Shown: positions 9,838 through 18,691, numbered from the stretch's first letter. The stretch: 64,000 nucleotides of DNA from Pseudomonas koreensis (GCF_024169245.1 NZ_JALJWP010000001.1:2109501-2173500), one strand, 5' to 3'. The notes: generated by a model not told the origin, from the sequence alone. Made by a program: numbers and translations.

Positions 9838-11364
9838 ATGAACGCATCGCTTACGCCCAATGACACCACGCTGCAAAAGGTCAAACTGCTGATCGATGGC
9901 GAATGGGTCGAGTCGCAGACCACCGAGTGGCACGACATCGTCAACCCGGCCACCCAGCAAGTGCTGGCCAGGGTTCCGTTCGCCACCGCCGCTGAGGTCG
10001 ATGCGGCTGTCAGCGCCGCCCAGCGTGCCTTCCAGACCTGGAAACTGACCCCGATCGGCGCGCGGATGCGCATCATGCTCAAGCTGCAAGCGCTGATTCG
10101 CGAACACTCCAAACGCATCGCCGTGGTCCTCAGCGCCGAACAGGGCAAGACCATTGCTGATGCCGAGGGCGATATTTTCCGTGGCCTCGAAGTGGTCGAG
10201 CACGCTTGCTCGATCGGCACCCTGCAAATGGGCGAGTTCGCCGAAAACGTCGCCGGCGGTGTCGACACCTACACCCTGCGCCAGCCGATCGGCGTCTGCG
10301 CCGGCATCACCCCGTTCAACTTCCCGGCGATGATTCCGCTGTGGATGTTCCCGATGGCGATCGCCTGCGGCAACACCTTCGTGCTCAAGCCTTCGGAGCA
10401 GGATCCGCTGTCGACCATGTTGCTGGTGGAGCTGGCGATCGAAGCGGGCGTCCCTGCTGGCGTGCTCAACGTGGTCCACGGCGGCAAGGATGTGGTCGAT
10501 GGTCTGTGCACGCACAAAGACATCAAAGCCGTGTCGTTCGTCGGTTCGACTGCTGTCGGCACCCACGTTTATGACTTGGCCGGCAAACACGGCAAGCGCG
10601 TGCAGTCGATGATGGGCGCAAAAAACCACGCCGTGGTACTGCCGGACGCCAATCGCGAGCAAGCGCTGAATGCCTTGGTCGGTGCCGGTTTCGGTGCCGC
10701 CGGGCAACGTTGCATGGCCACGTCGGTGGTGGTGCTGGTCGGTGCCGCAAAACAGTGGCTGCCAGACCTGAAAGCGCTGGCGCAGAAACTCAAGGTCAAC
10801 GCCGGCAGCGAGCCGGGTACCGATGTCGGTCCGGTGATCTCGAAAAAAGCCAAGGCGCGGATCCTCGAACTGATCGAAAGCGGCATCAAGGAAGGTGCCA
10901 GGCTTGAACTCGATGGTCGCGACATCAGCGTGCCGGGTTACGAGCAAGGCAACTTTGTCGGCCCGACCCTGTTCTCGGGCGTCACCACCGACATGCAGAT
11001 CTACACCCAGGAAATCTTCGGCCCGGTGCTGGTGGTGCTGGAAGTCGACACCCTCGATCAGGCGATTGCGCTGGTCAATGCCAACCCGTTCGGCAACGGC
11101 ACTGGCCTGTTCACCCAGAGCGGTGCGGCGGCGCGCAAATTCCAGACTGAAATCGACGTCGGTCAGGTTGGCATCAACATTCCGATTCCGGTGCCGGTGC
11201 CGTTCTTCAGCTTCACCGGTTCGCGGGGCTCGAAACTCGGCGATCTCGGCCCGTACGGCAAGCAAGTGGTGCAGTTCTACACGCAGACCAAAACGGTCAC
11301 GGCGCGCTGGTTCGATGACGACAGCGTCAATGACGGCGTGAACACCACCATCAACCTGCGCTGA
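9838..11364 (+). CDS. mmsA: Methylmalonate-semialdehyde dehydrogenase (CoA-acylating)
   Basis: NAD-dependent enzyme converting methylmalonate semialdehyde to propionyl-CoA (and malonate semialdehyde to acetyl-CoA) in valine and myo-inositol breakdown. The 508-residue aldehyde dehydrogenase-fold protein carries the catalytic cysteine in GAAGQRCMA (Cys292) and the family segment [10 protein letters not shown] (about residue 159). A GGAG ribosome binding site precedes the ATG at 9838. It is followed after 7 bases by mmsB, the preceding step in the pathway, which supports an mmsAB operon. Confidence 0.96.
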   Translation: MNASLTPNDTTLQKVKLLIDGEWVESQTTEWHDIVNPATQQVLARVPFATAAEVDAAVSAAQRAFQTWKLTPIGARMRIMLKLQALIREHSKRIAVVLSAEQGKTIADAEGDIFRGLEVVEHACSIGTLQMGEFAENVAGGVDTYTLRQPIGVCAGITPFNFPAMIPLWMFPMAIACGNTFVLKPSEQDPLSTMLLVELAIEAGVPAGVLNVVHGGKDVVDGLCTHKDIKAVSFVGSTAVGTHVYDLAGKHGKRVQSMMGAKNHAVVLPDANREQALNALVGAGFGAAGQRCMATSVVVLVGAAKQWLPDLKALAQKLKVNAGSEPGTDVGPVISKKAKARILELIESGIKEGARLELDGRDISVPGYEQGNFVGPTLFSGVTTDMQIYTQEIFGPVLVVLEVDTLDQAIALVNANPFGNGTGLFTQSGAAARKFQTEIDVGQVGINIPIPVPVPFFSFTGSRGSKLGDLGPYGKQVVQFYTQTKTVTARWFDDDSVNDGVNTTINLR

Positions 11365-11371
11365 GGATTCG

Positions 11372-12268
11372 ATGATGAAAATCGCATTTATCGGGCTGGG
11401 CAACATGGGCGCACCGATGGCGCGCAACCTGATCAAGGCCGGCCACTCGCTGAACCTGGTCGACCTGAACAAAACCGTGCTGGCGGAACTGGAACAGCTC
11501 GGTGGCACCATTCGCGCTTCGGCGCGCGAGGCGGCGGAGGATGCCGAATTGGTGATCACCATGCTCCCGGCCGCTGTGCACGTGCGCAGTGTCTGGCTGG
11601 GTGAAGAGGGCGTGCTCGCCGGCATTCGCCAAGGCGTGCCGGCGGTGGATTGCAGCACGATCGATCCGCAGACCGCCCGCGACGTCGCAGCGGCTGCCGC
11701 GAAGCAAGGCGTGGCGATGGCCGATGCGCCGGTCTCCGGCGGAACTGGCGGTGCGACGGCCGGGACCCTGACCTTCATGGTCGGCGCCACCCCGGAACTG
11801 TTCGCGATCCTGCAACCGGTGCTGGCGCAGATGGGCCGCAACATCGTGCATTGCGGTGAAGTCGGCACCGGCCAGATCGCCAAGATCTGCAACAACCTGC
11901 TGCTGGCGATCTCGATGGTCGGCGTCAGTGAGGCGATGGCGTTGGGCGATGCGCTGGGGATCGACACCGGCGTGCTGGCCGGGATCATCAACAGCTCGAC
12001 CGGGCGTTGCTGGAGTTCGGAGATGTACAACCCGTGGCCGGGCATCGTCGAAACGGCGCCGGCCTCGCGTGGTTACACGGGAGGTTTTGGTGCGGAACTG
12101 ATGCTCAAGGATCTTGGGCTGGCGACGGAAGCGGCGCGGCAAGCGCACCAACCGGTTGTGCTCGGCGCGGTGGCGCAGCAGTTGTATCAGGCGATGAGCC
12201 AGCGCGGTGATGGCGGGAAAGATTTCTCGGCGATCATCAACAGCTATCGCAAACCGCAGTCATTGTAG
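11372..12268 (+). CDS. mmsB: 3-hydroxyisobutyrate dehydrogenase
   Basis: NAD-dependent oxidation of 3-hydroxyisobutyrate to methylmalonate semialdehyde, the substrate of MmsA. The 298-residue protein shows the N-terminal dinucleotide motif GLGNMGAPMARNL, the substrate-loop signature DAPVSGG, and the catalytic lysine in GQIAKICNN. The start may be the ATG at 11372 or the next codon, also ATG. The TAG stop at 12266-12268 lies inside the first arm of a REP palindrome (tgTAGgag), so the element sits directly on the gene end. Confidence 0.96.
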   Translation: MMKIAFIGLGNMGAPMARNLIKAGHSLNLVDLNKTVLAELEQLGGTIRASAREAAEDAELVITMLPAAVHVRSVWLGEEGVLAGIRQGVPAVDCSTIDPQTARDVAAAAAKQGVAMADAPVSGGTGGATAGTLTFMVGATPELFAILQPVLAQMGRNIVHCGEVGTGQIAKICNNLLLAISMVGVSEAMALGDALGIDTGVLAGIINSSTGRCWSSEMYNPWPGIVETAPASRGYTGGFGAELMLKDLGLATEAARQAHQPVVLGAVAQQLYQAMSQRGDGGKDFSAIINSYRKPQSL

Positions 12269-12352
12269 GAGTGAGCCTGCTCGCGATGGCGGCTTCAGCT
12301 TCAGCACAGAAATAACTGACAGTCCGCTTCGCGAGCAAGCTCGCTCCCACAG
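12264..12352. repeat. REPIN (pair of inverted REP sequences)
   Basis: Left arm TGTAGGAGTGAGCCTGCTCG and right arm CGAGCAAGCTCGCTCCCACA form a long imperfect inverted repeat about 89 bases across. The sequence class recurs at 13.8, 17.9-18.5, 24.0, 30.0-30.5 and 50.9 kb. Such elements are nonautonomous and are mobilised by RAYT transposases encoded elsewhere; none is in this window. Confidence 0.85.
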
Positions 12353-12380
12353 GGGATTAGTGGTGTAACAGATCTTATTT

Positions 12381-12418
12381 GCCGGGAAATCACGTCGGGT
12401 GATTTCCCGGCTTTTTTG
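12381..12418. terminator. Rho-independent terminator after mmsAB, shared with the cupin gene
   Basis: Strong stem GCCGGGAAATCAC / GTGATTTCCCGGC with a short loop, followed on the plus strand by a T-run. It ends mmsAB transcription. The stem can also act on the convergent cupin gene, which stops at 12421, although the minus-strand T-run is weaker. Confidence 0.85.
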
Positions 12419-12420
12419 CA

Positions 12421-12771
12421 TCAGGCGAAGACGAAATACTTGCGCACGGTCTCGACCACTTCCCAAGTGCCTTTCATGCCCGGCTCAACCACGAAGATAT
12501 CGCCGGCACGCAGGTGAATCGGCGCCATGCCGTCCGGGGTGATCACGCAGTAGCCTTCCTGGAAATGGCAGTATTCCCATTTCACATACTCGACGCGCCA
12601 CTTGCCCGGCGTGCAGATCCACGTGCCCATGATCTTGCTGCCGTCTTCGCTGGTGTAGGCGTTGAGGTTGACGGTGTGCGGGTCGCCTTCGAGTTTTTCC
12701 CACTTGCAGGCATCGAGCACTGGCAGCGGGTGAGTGTCGCGCAGAACGGTGATAGGGGCGGTCGCGGTCAT
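12421..12771 (-). CDS. Cupin-domain protein (DUF861/EutQ-like)
   Basis: Small single-domain cupin of 116 residues. The core shows KWRVEYVKWEYCHFQEGYCVI then HLRAGDIFVVEPGMKGTWEV, the two half-motifs of the Cupin_3 family, whose members bind a metal or small acid and often act on sugars, ureidoglycolate or amines. The substrate is not evident. It lies 42 bases downstream of a LysR gene on the same strand and may be co-transcribed with it. Confidence 0.82.
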   Translation of the reverse strand: MTATAPITVLRDTHPLPVLDACKWEKLEGDPHTVNLNAYTSEDGSKIMGTWICTPGKWRVEYVKWEYCHFQEGYCVITPDGMAPIHLRAGDIFVVEPGMKGTWEVVETVRKYFVFA

Positions 12772-12813
12772 GAGGGACTCCGGGCAAGTGGACTTGAGAA
12801 TTGAAGTCGCACC

Positions 12814-13752
12814 CTATAGCGGCCGGTTGTCGCTCAGTTGTCTGGGGTCGACATCGGAGTGCTCAGAAACGCGCGTAGCGGTGAGCGCTTGCAACAACGC
12901 CTGGGCATAACCCGGCAGCGCGGCGAAATCTCTGGCACAAAGCAATAACCTACGGCGCGCCCACGGCTCATTCAGAGTGGCGCACTTGAACCGTTCGACT
13001 CTCGCGCGTTCGACAGCGGCCAACGGCACGATGGCCAGTCCGGCGCCTCGGGCGACCATGCGCATCGCCCCATCAAAGCCATCGGCGCGAATGCGCACCT
13101 GCATCCGTGCGCCGCTGTGCAGCGCCTGTTCTTCCAGATAGATCGCCAGTGCGCTGTCGGCACTCAGTCCGACAAAGTCATGCTGCAACGCGTCGCTGAA
13201 ACTGACCTCGGCGGCGTCAGACAGCGGGTGATCGAGCGGCAGAATCAGCACCAGCGGATCGTCGCGAAAAGCCTGAGTCTGTAGGCCGTTGCTGTCGACC
13301 GCGTCGGAGACGATGCCCAGATCCGCTGCGCCTTCCCGCAAGGCATGGGTGATCCGCGCGCTAGGCAGTTCCTGCAGATCGATATCGAGATTGCGATGGT
13401 TGCGCAGAAAATCCCCGAGCACTTCCGGCAGATATTCGGTGATCGCCGTGGTGTTGCACAACAGCCGTACTTGGCCTTTGACGCCTTGCGCATAGTCGGC
13501 GAGATCCTGTTGCATGTGTTCGGCTTGTTGCAAAAGGACGCGCGCGTGGCGGGCGAGGGCTTTGCCGGCGGGCGTTGGCGTGACGCCACGCCGACCGCGC
13601 TCAAGGAATTCGGCGCCCAGCGAGGCTTCCATCGCGCGGATTCTGGCGCTGGCGGCGGCGAGGGATAAATGACTGCGCAAGGCACCGGCGGTGATGTTGC
13701 CGGTGTCGAGGATATGCAGGTAGAGGCGCAGGTCGGTGAGGTCGAAGTGCAT
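12814..13752 (-). CDS. LysR-family transcriptional regulator
   Basis: LysR-type regulator of 312 residues starting MHFDLTDLRLYL at 13752, with an AGAGG ribosome binding site 10 bases upstream. A longer reading frame to 13974 runs through a REPIN and is not believable. The HTH occupies about residues 4-62 (NITAGALRSHLSLAAASARI) and the effector-binding domain follows. It diverges from the TauE-like permease gene, so control of that transporter is a reasonable inference. Its own downstream neighbour is the cupin gene. Confidence 0.9.
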   Translation of the reverse strand: MHFDLTDLRLYLHILDTGNITAGALRSHLSLAAASARIRAMEASLGAEFLERGRRGVTPTPAGKALARHARVLLQQAEHMQQDLADYAQGVKGQVRLLCNTTAITEYLPEVLGDFLRNHRNLDIDLQELPSARITHALREGAADLGIVSDAVDSNGLQTQAFRDDPLVLILPLDHPLSDAAEVSFSDALQHDFVGLSADSALAIYLEEQALHSGARMQVRIRADGFDGAMRMVARGAGLAIVPLAAVERARVERFKCATLNEPWARRRLLLCARDFAALPGYAQALLQALTATRVSEHSDVDPRQLSDNRPL

Positions 13753-13791
13753 GGGGTTTGCCTCTGCTTTTGGGGTGTCTGGGCTGGCCTC

Positions 13792-13864
13792 ATCGCGAGC
13801 AGGCTCACTCCTACAAGGGATCTGCTGCGAACACAAAACTGTAGGAGTGAGCCTGCTCGCGATA
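13792..13864. repeat. REPIN in a divergent promoter region
   Basis: Inverted REP arms TCGCGAGCAGGCTCACTCCT and AGGAGTGAGCCTGCTCGCGA enclose about 30 bases. It lies between two divergent genes rather than after a gene end, close to the LysR start at 13752 and 100 bases from the permease start. The same outer boundaries (GGCCTCA... and ...ATAGGGCC) are found around the REPIN at 23961. Confidence 0.85.
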
Positions 13865-13966
13865 GGGCCAGATGACCTGATAAAAATATCAGCCTCTTGT
13901 TCTGGAAGAGGCAGCCTCAGTATATGGCAGATTTTCACCCGCTCCGGATCAGCGCACATTACCCCA

Positions 13967-14731
13967 ATGCACACGCTAACCGACTTCTACCAAACCCTCG
14001 GCCTGACCCTTTCGCTGCTGGTCGTCGCCACCTTTCTCCTCGCCGGCATGGTCAAAGGCGTCATCGGCCTCGGCCTGCCCACCGTTGCCATGGGCCTGCT
14101 CGGTCTGGCTATGGCGCCGGCGCAGGCAGCGGCGCTATTGATCATCCCCGCGACCCTGACCAATCTCTGGCAACTGGCCTTCGGCGGTCATCTGCAAGGA
14201 TTGATCAAACGCCTCTGGCCCATGCTGCTAATGATCTTTCTCGGCACCGGCATCGGCACCCTGTGCATTGGCATGTCCGGTGGGCACTGGGTCGTGCGCG
14301 GACTGGGTGCGGCGCTGTTGCTGTATGCATTGAGCGGACTGTTTCTGCCGACGCTGCACGTCAACCCGCGTCATGAGCGCTGGCTCGGCACGCTGTGTGG
14401 CCTGATCACCGGCGTCATCACCTCCGCCACCGGCGTCTTCGTGATTCCGGCGGTGCCGTACCTGCAAGCACTGGGGCTGAGCCGCGATGAACTGGTGCAG
14501 GCGCTCGGTTTGTCGTTCACCGTTTCGACCCTGGCGCTGGCGCTCGGGCTGCTCTGGCACGGCGAACTTGGCGGTGGCGAATTGACCGCTTCGCTGCTGG
14601 CGCTGATCCCCGCCATGCTCGGCATGTGGCTCGGCCAATGGTTGCGTCAGCGCATCAGTGCGGCGCTGTTCAAGCGGGTGTTCTTTATCGGACTGGGCGC
14701 GCTCGGCGCCCATTTGCTGATCAGCGGCTAG
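13967..14731 (+). CDS. TauE/SafE-family sulfite or organosulfonate exporter-like permease
   Basis: Integral membrane protein of 254 residues with about eight hydrophobic segments, matching the TauE/SafE (DUF81) family that moves sulfur- or carbon-containing anions. The start at 13967 (MHTLTDFYQTLG) places the first membrane helix at about residues 10-35, and the family motif GMVKGVIGLGLPTVA follows. Longer in-frame starts fall in the REPIN and were rejected. Substrate unknown. Its last 11 bases overlap the convergent monooxygenase gene. Confidence 0.87.
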   Translation: MHTLTDFYQTLGLTLSLLVVATFLLAGMVKGVIGLGLPTVAMGLLGLAMAPAQAAALLIIPATLTNLWQLAFGGHLQGLIKRLWPMLLMIFLGTGIGTLCIGMSGGHWVVRGLGAALLLYALSGLFLPTLHVNPRHERWLGTLCGLITGVITSATGVFVIPAVPYLQALGLSRDELVQALGLSFTVSTLALALGLLWHGELGGGELTASLLALIPAMLGMWLGQWLRQRISAALFKRVFFIGLGALGAHLLISG

Positions 14732-15038
14732 CCGACGATTCGCTGAGCATGTCGATCGGGCGGATATCGAAATCGCGTTCCAGATACTCCATGCGTTTGG
14801 CGAAAAACTCTTTCATGTGCGGCAACGCCGAATGCACATCCAGATCTGCCTGGCTTGCCCAGATTTCGTAGAAGATAAACAGCGTCGGATCCTGCTTGTC
14901 GCGCAGCATGTGGTACTCGATGCAGCCCGGTTCGGCGCGGCTCGGCTCGACGTAGGCGCGAAACAGCGCTTCGAACTCGGCGGCTTTTTCCGGGCGGGTC
15001 TTGGCGTGCAGGATGAAACCCTGGCGTTCACTCATCAC
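14721..15038 (-). CDS. Antibiotic-biosynthesis-monooxygenase-fold protein (YgiN-like)
   Basis: Small ABM/dimeric alpha-beta barrel protein of 105 residues. Family features are the N-terminal strand GFILHAKTRPEKAAEFEALF, the central ...EPGCIEYHMLRDKQDPTLFIFYEIWAS, and an HMKEFF segment. YgiN is a quinol monooxygenase that works with the quinone reductase MdaB. Here the divergent neighbour is an MdaB-like gene, which supports that assignment. The start may be 15038 or the second ATG at 15035. Confidence 0.85.
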   Translation of the reverse strand: MMSERQGFILHAKTRPEKAAEFEALFRAYVEPSRAEPGCIEYHMLRDKQDPTLFIFYEIWASQADLDVHSALPHMKEFFAKRMEYLERDFDIRPIDMLSESSASR

Positions 15039-15216
15039 AACTTCCTCGAATGCAGAAAGCGCCGAATGCTACGGCAACAATTGGCTATCGATTCGTGCGT
15101 TTTGCTCAAATGTATTTTGCGCAGACATGGCTGTTTCCGCGCGAGGCCGATGGTTAATCTGCCGCCATTCCATTTCCTGTTGCCACCAGCCCCAAGGGCT
15201 GCGCCGAGGTTTTCCG

Positions 15217-15807
15217 ATGAAAAAAGTCCTGTTGCTCAATGGCAGTAAAAAATTTGCCCACTCCGATGGCCGTTACAACACCACCCTGCACGAAACCGCG
15301 CTGAGCGTGCTTGATCGTGGCGGTGTCGACGTCAAGACCACCTTCATTGATGAGGGCTACGACGTTGCTGAAGAAGTGGCGAAATTCCTTTGGGCCGACG
15401 TGATCATTTATCAAATGCCGGGCTGGTGGATGGGCGCGCCGTGGACGGTGAAAAAGTACATCGACGAAGTCTTCACCGAAGGCCACGGCAGCCTCTACGC
15501 CAGCGACGGTCGCACCCGTTCCGATGCTTCGCAGAAGTACGGCAGCGGCGGTCTGATTCAGGGCAAGCAATACATGCTGTCGCTGACCTGGAACGCGCCG
15601 CAGCAAGCCTTCGATGACCCTTCGGATTTCTTCGAAGCCAAAGGCGTGGACGCGGTGTACTTCCCGTTCCACAAGGCCAACGAATTCCTTGGCATGACGG
15701 CGTTGCCGACCTTCCTCTGCGTCGACGTAATGAAGCGTCCGAATATCGAGAATGATGTGGTGCGCTATGAGCAGCATCTGACTGAGGTGTTTGGCCTCAA
15801 GGCTTGA
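15217..15807 (+). CDS. mdaB: MdaB-like NAD(P)H quinone reductase (flavodoxin fold)
   Basis: Flavoprotein of 196 residues reducing quinones by two electrons, thereby avoiding semiquinone radicals. The start at 15217 (MKKVLLLNGSKKFAHSDG) is preceded by GAGG. The frame is open to 15001 but without family support. Signatures are the N-terminal flavodoxin-like loop NGSKKFAHSDGRYNTTL and the FMN/FAD-binding YQMPGWWMGAPWTVKKYID. It is divergent from the YgiN-like gene and is followed after 105 bases by a LysR regulator on the same strand. The three probably form one quinone-stress module. Confidence 0.9.
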   Translation: MKKVLLLNGSKKFAHSDGRYNTTLHETALSVLDRGGVDVKTTFIDEGYDVAEEVAKFLWADVIIYQMPGWWMGAPWTVKKYIDEVFTEGHGSLYASDGRTRSDASQKYGSGGLIQGKQYMLSLTWNAPQQAFDDPSDFFEAKGVDAVYFPFHKANEFLGMTALPTFLCVDVMKRPNIENDVVRYEQHLTEVFGLKA

Positions 15808-15836
15808 GGCTTTCAGGCTAATATCGGGGTCACAGC

Positions 15837-15867
15837 AAAAGATCGCAGCCTTCGGCAGCTCCTACGG
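15837..15867. repeat. Single copy of a second REP-like family
   Basis: AAAAGATCGCAGCCTTCGGC followed by AGCTCCTAC is the half-element whose inverted pair is seen at 22391-22465. It lies between the mdaB-like gene and the LysR gene. Confidence 0.65.
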
Positions 15868-15912
15868 GGGCATGGCGACTGGCTGCGGTCGGCGATTCCA
15901 GCGAGGACACCC

Positions 15913-16824
15913 GTGAAAGCCAGATCCGATGAGTTGCAGATTTTCGTCTGCGTGATCGAATGCGGTTCGATTTCCGCCGCCGCCGAGCAGGTAGGGCAGA
16001 CGCCGTCGGCGGTGAGTCGCACGCTGTCGAAGCTCGAAGCCAAACTCGACACCACGCTGATCAACCGCACCACGCGGCGCATGGACCTGACCGAGGAGGG
16101 CAAGTATTTCTTCGAACAGGCCAAGCTGATTCTCGATCAGATGGATCAACTCGAAGAACGCCTGTCCTCGCGCCAGCAAACCCCGTCCGGGCGCCTGCGC
16201 ATCAACGCCGCCTCGCCGTTCATGCTCCACGCCATCGTCCCCTACATCGACGAATTCCGGCAGTTGTATCCGGACATCCAGCTCGAACTCAACAGCAATG
16301 ACCTGATCATTGACCTGCTGGAACAAAGCACCGACGTCGCCATTCGCATCGGCACCCTCGCCGATTCGACGTTGCATGCGCGTTCGCTCGGCTGCAGTCC
16401 GTTGCTGATTGTTGCCAGCCCGGCCTATCTGAAAAAGCATGGTGCGCCACGGCAGGTCGCAGACTTGAGTGAACACACGCTGCTCGGCTTCACCCAGAAC
16501 GAAGGCCTCAACCAATGGCCGCTGCGCTATGTGCACGGCGATCGCTGGCCGATCACCCCGGCGATCAGCGCCTCCAGCGGCGAGACCGTGCGTCATTTGG
16601 TGCTGGAAGGGCAGGGCATCGCTTGCCTGTCGCACTTCATGACCATCGAAGATATTCGCGCCGGACGCCTGAAAGTCCTGCTCGGCGAATTCAACAGCGG
16701 CTACCGTCAGCCGATCAACGCCGTGTACTACCGCAACTCGCAACTGGCATTGCGCATCCAGTGCTTCCTCGACTTTATCCAAGGCAAACTCGCCGCCTAC
16801 GCCAGCGCCGAATTCAACGGCTGA
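15913..16824 (+). CDS. LysR-family transcriptional regulator (CrgA/QhpR-type)
   Basis: LysR regulator of 303 residues that begins with GTG at 15913, chosen because GCGAGG lies 7 bases upstream and the HTH starts immediately (ELQIFVCVIECGSISAAAEQ then AVSRTLSKLEAKL). The effector domain follows with the common motif DLIIDLLEQSTDVAIRIG. Members of this subgroup often control a neighbouring quinone reductase, here the MdaB-like gene upstream. Confidence 0.9.
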   Translation: MKARSDELQIFVCVIECGSISAAAEQVGQTPSAVSRTLSKLEAKLDTTLINRTTRRMDLTEEGKYFFEQAKLILDQMDQLEERLSSRQQTPSGRLRINAASPFMLHAIVPYIDEFRQLYPDIQLELNSNDLIIDLLEQSTDVAIRIGTLADSTLHARSLGCSPLLIVASPAYLKKHGAPRQVADLSEHTLLGFTQNEGLNQWPLRYVHGDRWPITPAISASSGETVRHLVLEGQGIACLSHFMTIEDIRAGRLKVLLGEFNSGYRQPINAVYYRNSQLALRIQCFLDFIQGKLAAYASAEFNG

Positions 16825-16927
16825 TTCGTGATCCCTGCGCAAGAGTGAATTGGCCTAGGGCGGGTTTTTCGCCGGAGTTCATCGACCGATACTCGATTCA
16901 TCAATTACTCACGCAGGGAGTTACTCC

Positions 16928-17821
16928 ATGAATGTTTTCGTTACCGGCGCGGCCGGTTTTATCGGCGGATCCATCGCCACCGGTCTGGTTCAGGCCGGGC
17001 ACAAGGTTTCTGGTTTGGTGCGCAGCGCGGAGCAGGCAGACGAGCTCAAGGCGCTGGGCATGAACGCAGTAATCGGCACCCTCGATGACAGCCAATTGCT
17101 GGCGGAACAGGCCCGTGCTGCCGATGCGGTGATTAACGCTGCCAGCAGTGATCATCGCGGCGCGGTTGAAGCGTTGCTCGACGCTTTGCGCGGCTCGAAT
17201 AAAGTCTTTCTGCACACCAGCGGTTCGAGCATCGTCGGCGATGCGTCCGGCGGCAAATCCAGCGACGTCATTTATTACGAAGACAACCTGCCGGAACCGA
17301 CCGTCGATAAAGCCGATCGCGTGGCCATCGACAACCTGGTGCTCGCGGCGGCGAAGGATGGGGTGAACTCGGCGGTGATCTGCAACACCTTGATTTACGG
17401 CCACAGCCTGGGCGTCAAACGCGACAGCGTGCAACTGCCGCGACTGCTGAAACAGTCGCGCAAAAGCGGCGTGGTGCGCCACGTTGGCAGCGGCCAGAAC
17501 ATCTGGTCCAACGTGCACATCGAAGACGTCGTCGCCCTGTATCTGCTGGCGCTGACCAGGAATGTGCCGGGCACTTTCTACTTCGTTGAAAGCGGCGAAG
17601 CCTCGTTCATCGACATGACCACCGCCATGGCCGAAGCCCTGAACCTGGGCAAACCGCAAGACTGGCCACTGCAAGACGCCGAGGCCGAATGGGGCTATGA
17701 AATGGCCAACTACGGCCTCGGCTCCAACAGCCGCGTACGCGGCAAACACGCCCGCGAACTGCTGGGCTGGACGCCGAAGCGCACATCGGTGGTGGAATGG
17801 ATTCGTAACGAAATGGTGTGA
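16928..17821 (+). CDS. NAD-dependent epimerase/dehydratase (extended SDR family)
   Basis: Rossmann-fold oxidoreductase of 297 residues. The N-terminal nucleotide motif is TGAAGFIGGSIATGL (residues 5-19). The catalytic YxxxK of many SDRs is not clear in this protein; the region ...SSDVIYYEDNLPEPTVDKADR resembles the atypical NmrA/ladder-type members instead. Substrate cannot be assigned. It is a single gene between a LysR gene and a long REPIN array. Confidence 0.86.
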   Translation: MNVFVTGAAGFIGGSIATGLVQAGHKVSGLVRSAEQADELKALGMNAVIGTLDDSQLLAEQARAADAVINAASSDHRGAVEALLDALRGSNKVFLHTSGSSIVGDASGGKSSDVIYYEDNLPEPTVDKADRVAIDNLVLAAAKDGVNSAVICNTLIYGHSLGVKRDSVQLPRLLKQSRKSGVVRHVGSGQNIWSNVHIEDVVALYLLALTRNVPGTFYFVESGEASFIDMTTAMAEALNLGKPQDWPLQDAEAEWGYEMANYGLGSNSRVRGKHARELLGWTPKRTSVVEWIRNEMV

Positions 17822-17894
17822 GTCCAGTGCACACCGAGTGAAGCCATTCGCGAGCAGGTGACCGCGTTCTGTCTGGAGGAATGCGATCAAAAAC

Positions 17895-18500
17895 TGTGGG
17901 AGCGAGCTTGCTCGCGATAGCGCTGTGTCAGTCAAATAATCCTGTTTTGACCCACCGCAATCGCGAGCAGGCTCACTCCTACAGGTTGACCGTGTTCTGC
18001 CTGGAGGAATGCGATCAAAAACTGTGGGAGCGAGCTTGCTCGCGAATGCGGTGGGTCAGTCAATGAAGATGTTGAATGTGACGCCGCCTTCGCGAGCAGG
18101 CTCGCTCCCACAGGTTGAATTGCGATGTAGCTGGAGGAATGCGATCAAAAACTGTGGGAGCGAGCTTGCTCGCGAATCCGGTGGGTCAGTCAATGAAGAT
18201 GTTGAATGTGACGCCGCCTTCGCGAGCAGGCTCGCTCCCACAGGTTGATTGCGAAGTAGCTGAAGGAATGCGATCAAAAACTGTGGGAGCGAGCTTGCTC
18301 GCGATAGCGTCGTGTCAGTCAAATGATACTGTTTTGACACACCGCAATCGCGAGCAGGCTCACTCCTACAGGTTGGCCGTGTTCTGCCTGGAGGAATGCG
18401 ATCATAAACTGTGGGAGCGAGCCTGCTCGCGAATGCGGTGGGTCAATCAATGAAGATGTTGAATGTGAAGCCGTCTTCGCGAGCAAGCTCGCTCCCACAG
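17895..18500. repeat. Tandem array of five REPINs, period about 129 bases
   Basis: Five REPINs in the same orientation at 17895-17984, 18023-18113, 18153-18243, 18282-18371 and 18410-18500. Each is preceded by the same leader (GGAGGAATGCGATCAAAAAC or close variants). Two internal types occur: type A (copies 1 and 4; inner sequence ...GTCAGTCAAAT..TGTTTTGAC, right arm ending CACTCCTACAG) and type B (copies 2, 3 and 5; inner GTCAATGAAGATGTTGAATG, right arm ending CGCTCCCACAG). The order A-B-B-A-B implies duplication of a block containing more than one unit. The remaining 17822-17894 and 18501-18691 contain no recognisable gene. Confidence 0.92.
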
Positions 18501-18691
18501 GTTTATGTGGTGATCTGGAAAGGCATGAAAATCCCGCCCCGCAATTTTCATTAATCACGACAGCACATACCCACCAGCGACACACCTTGTCTCTCCACGA
18601 AAATTACTTTCATGCGGTTTGAAATCTCGATCTCGAAATGATTTATGAGTTTCACAACCCATTCGAACGTGACCCTTTCGAGGAGTACCGC

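Noticed and set aside
9808..12045. 745-codon open frame antisense to mmsA and mmsB
   Set aside because: Shadow of two clear dehydrogenase genes; no start signal or domain.
13753..13974. N-terminal extension of the LysR gene at 13752
   Set aside because: The 74 extra codons translate the REPIN and the permease 5' region and have no family support.
17895..18500. CRISPR array
   Set aside because: Repeats are about 90-base palindromic REPINs with a 129-base period and near-identical spacers, and no cas gene is present.
17881..18585. Short frames translating repeated WERACSR-like and GSELARE-like peptides
   Set aside because: These are translations of the REP palindromes, not proteins.
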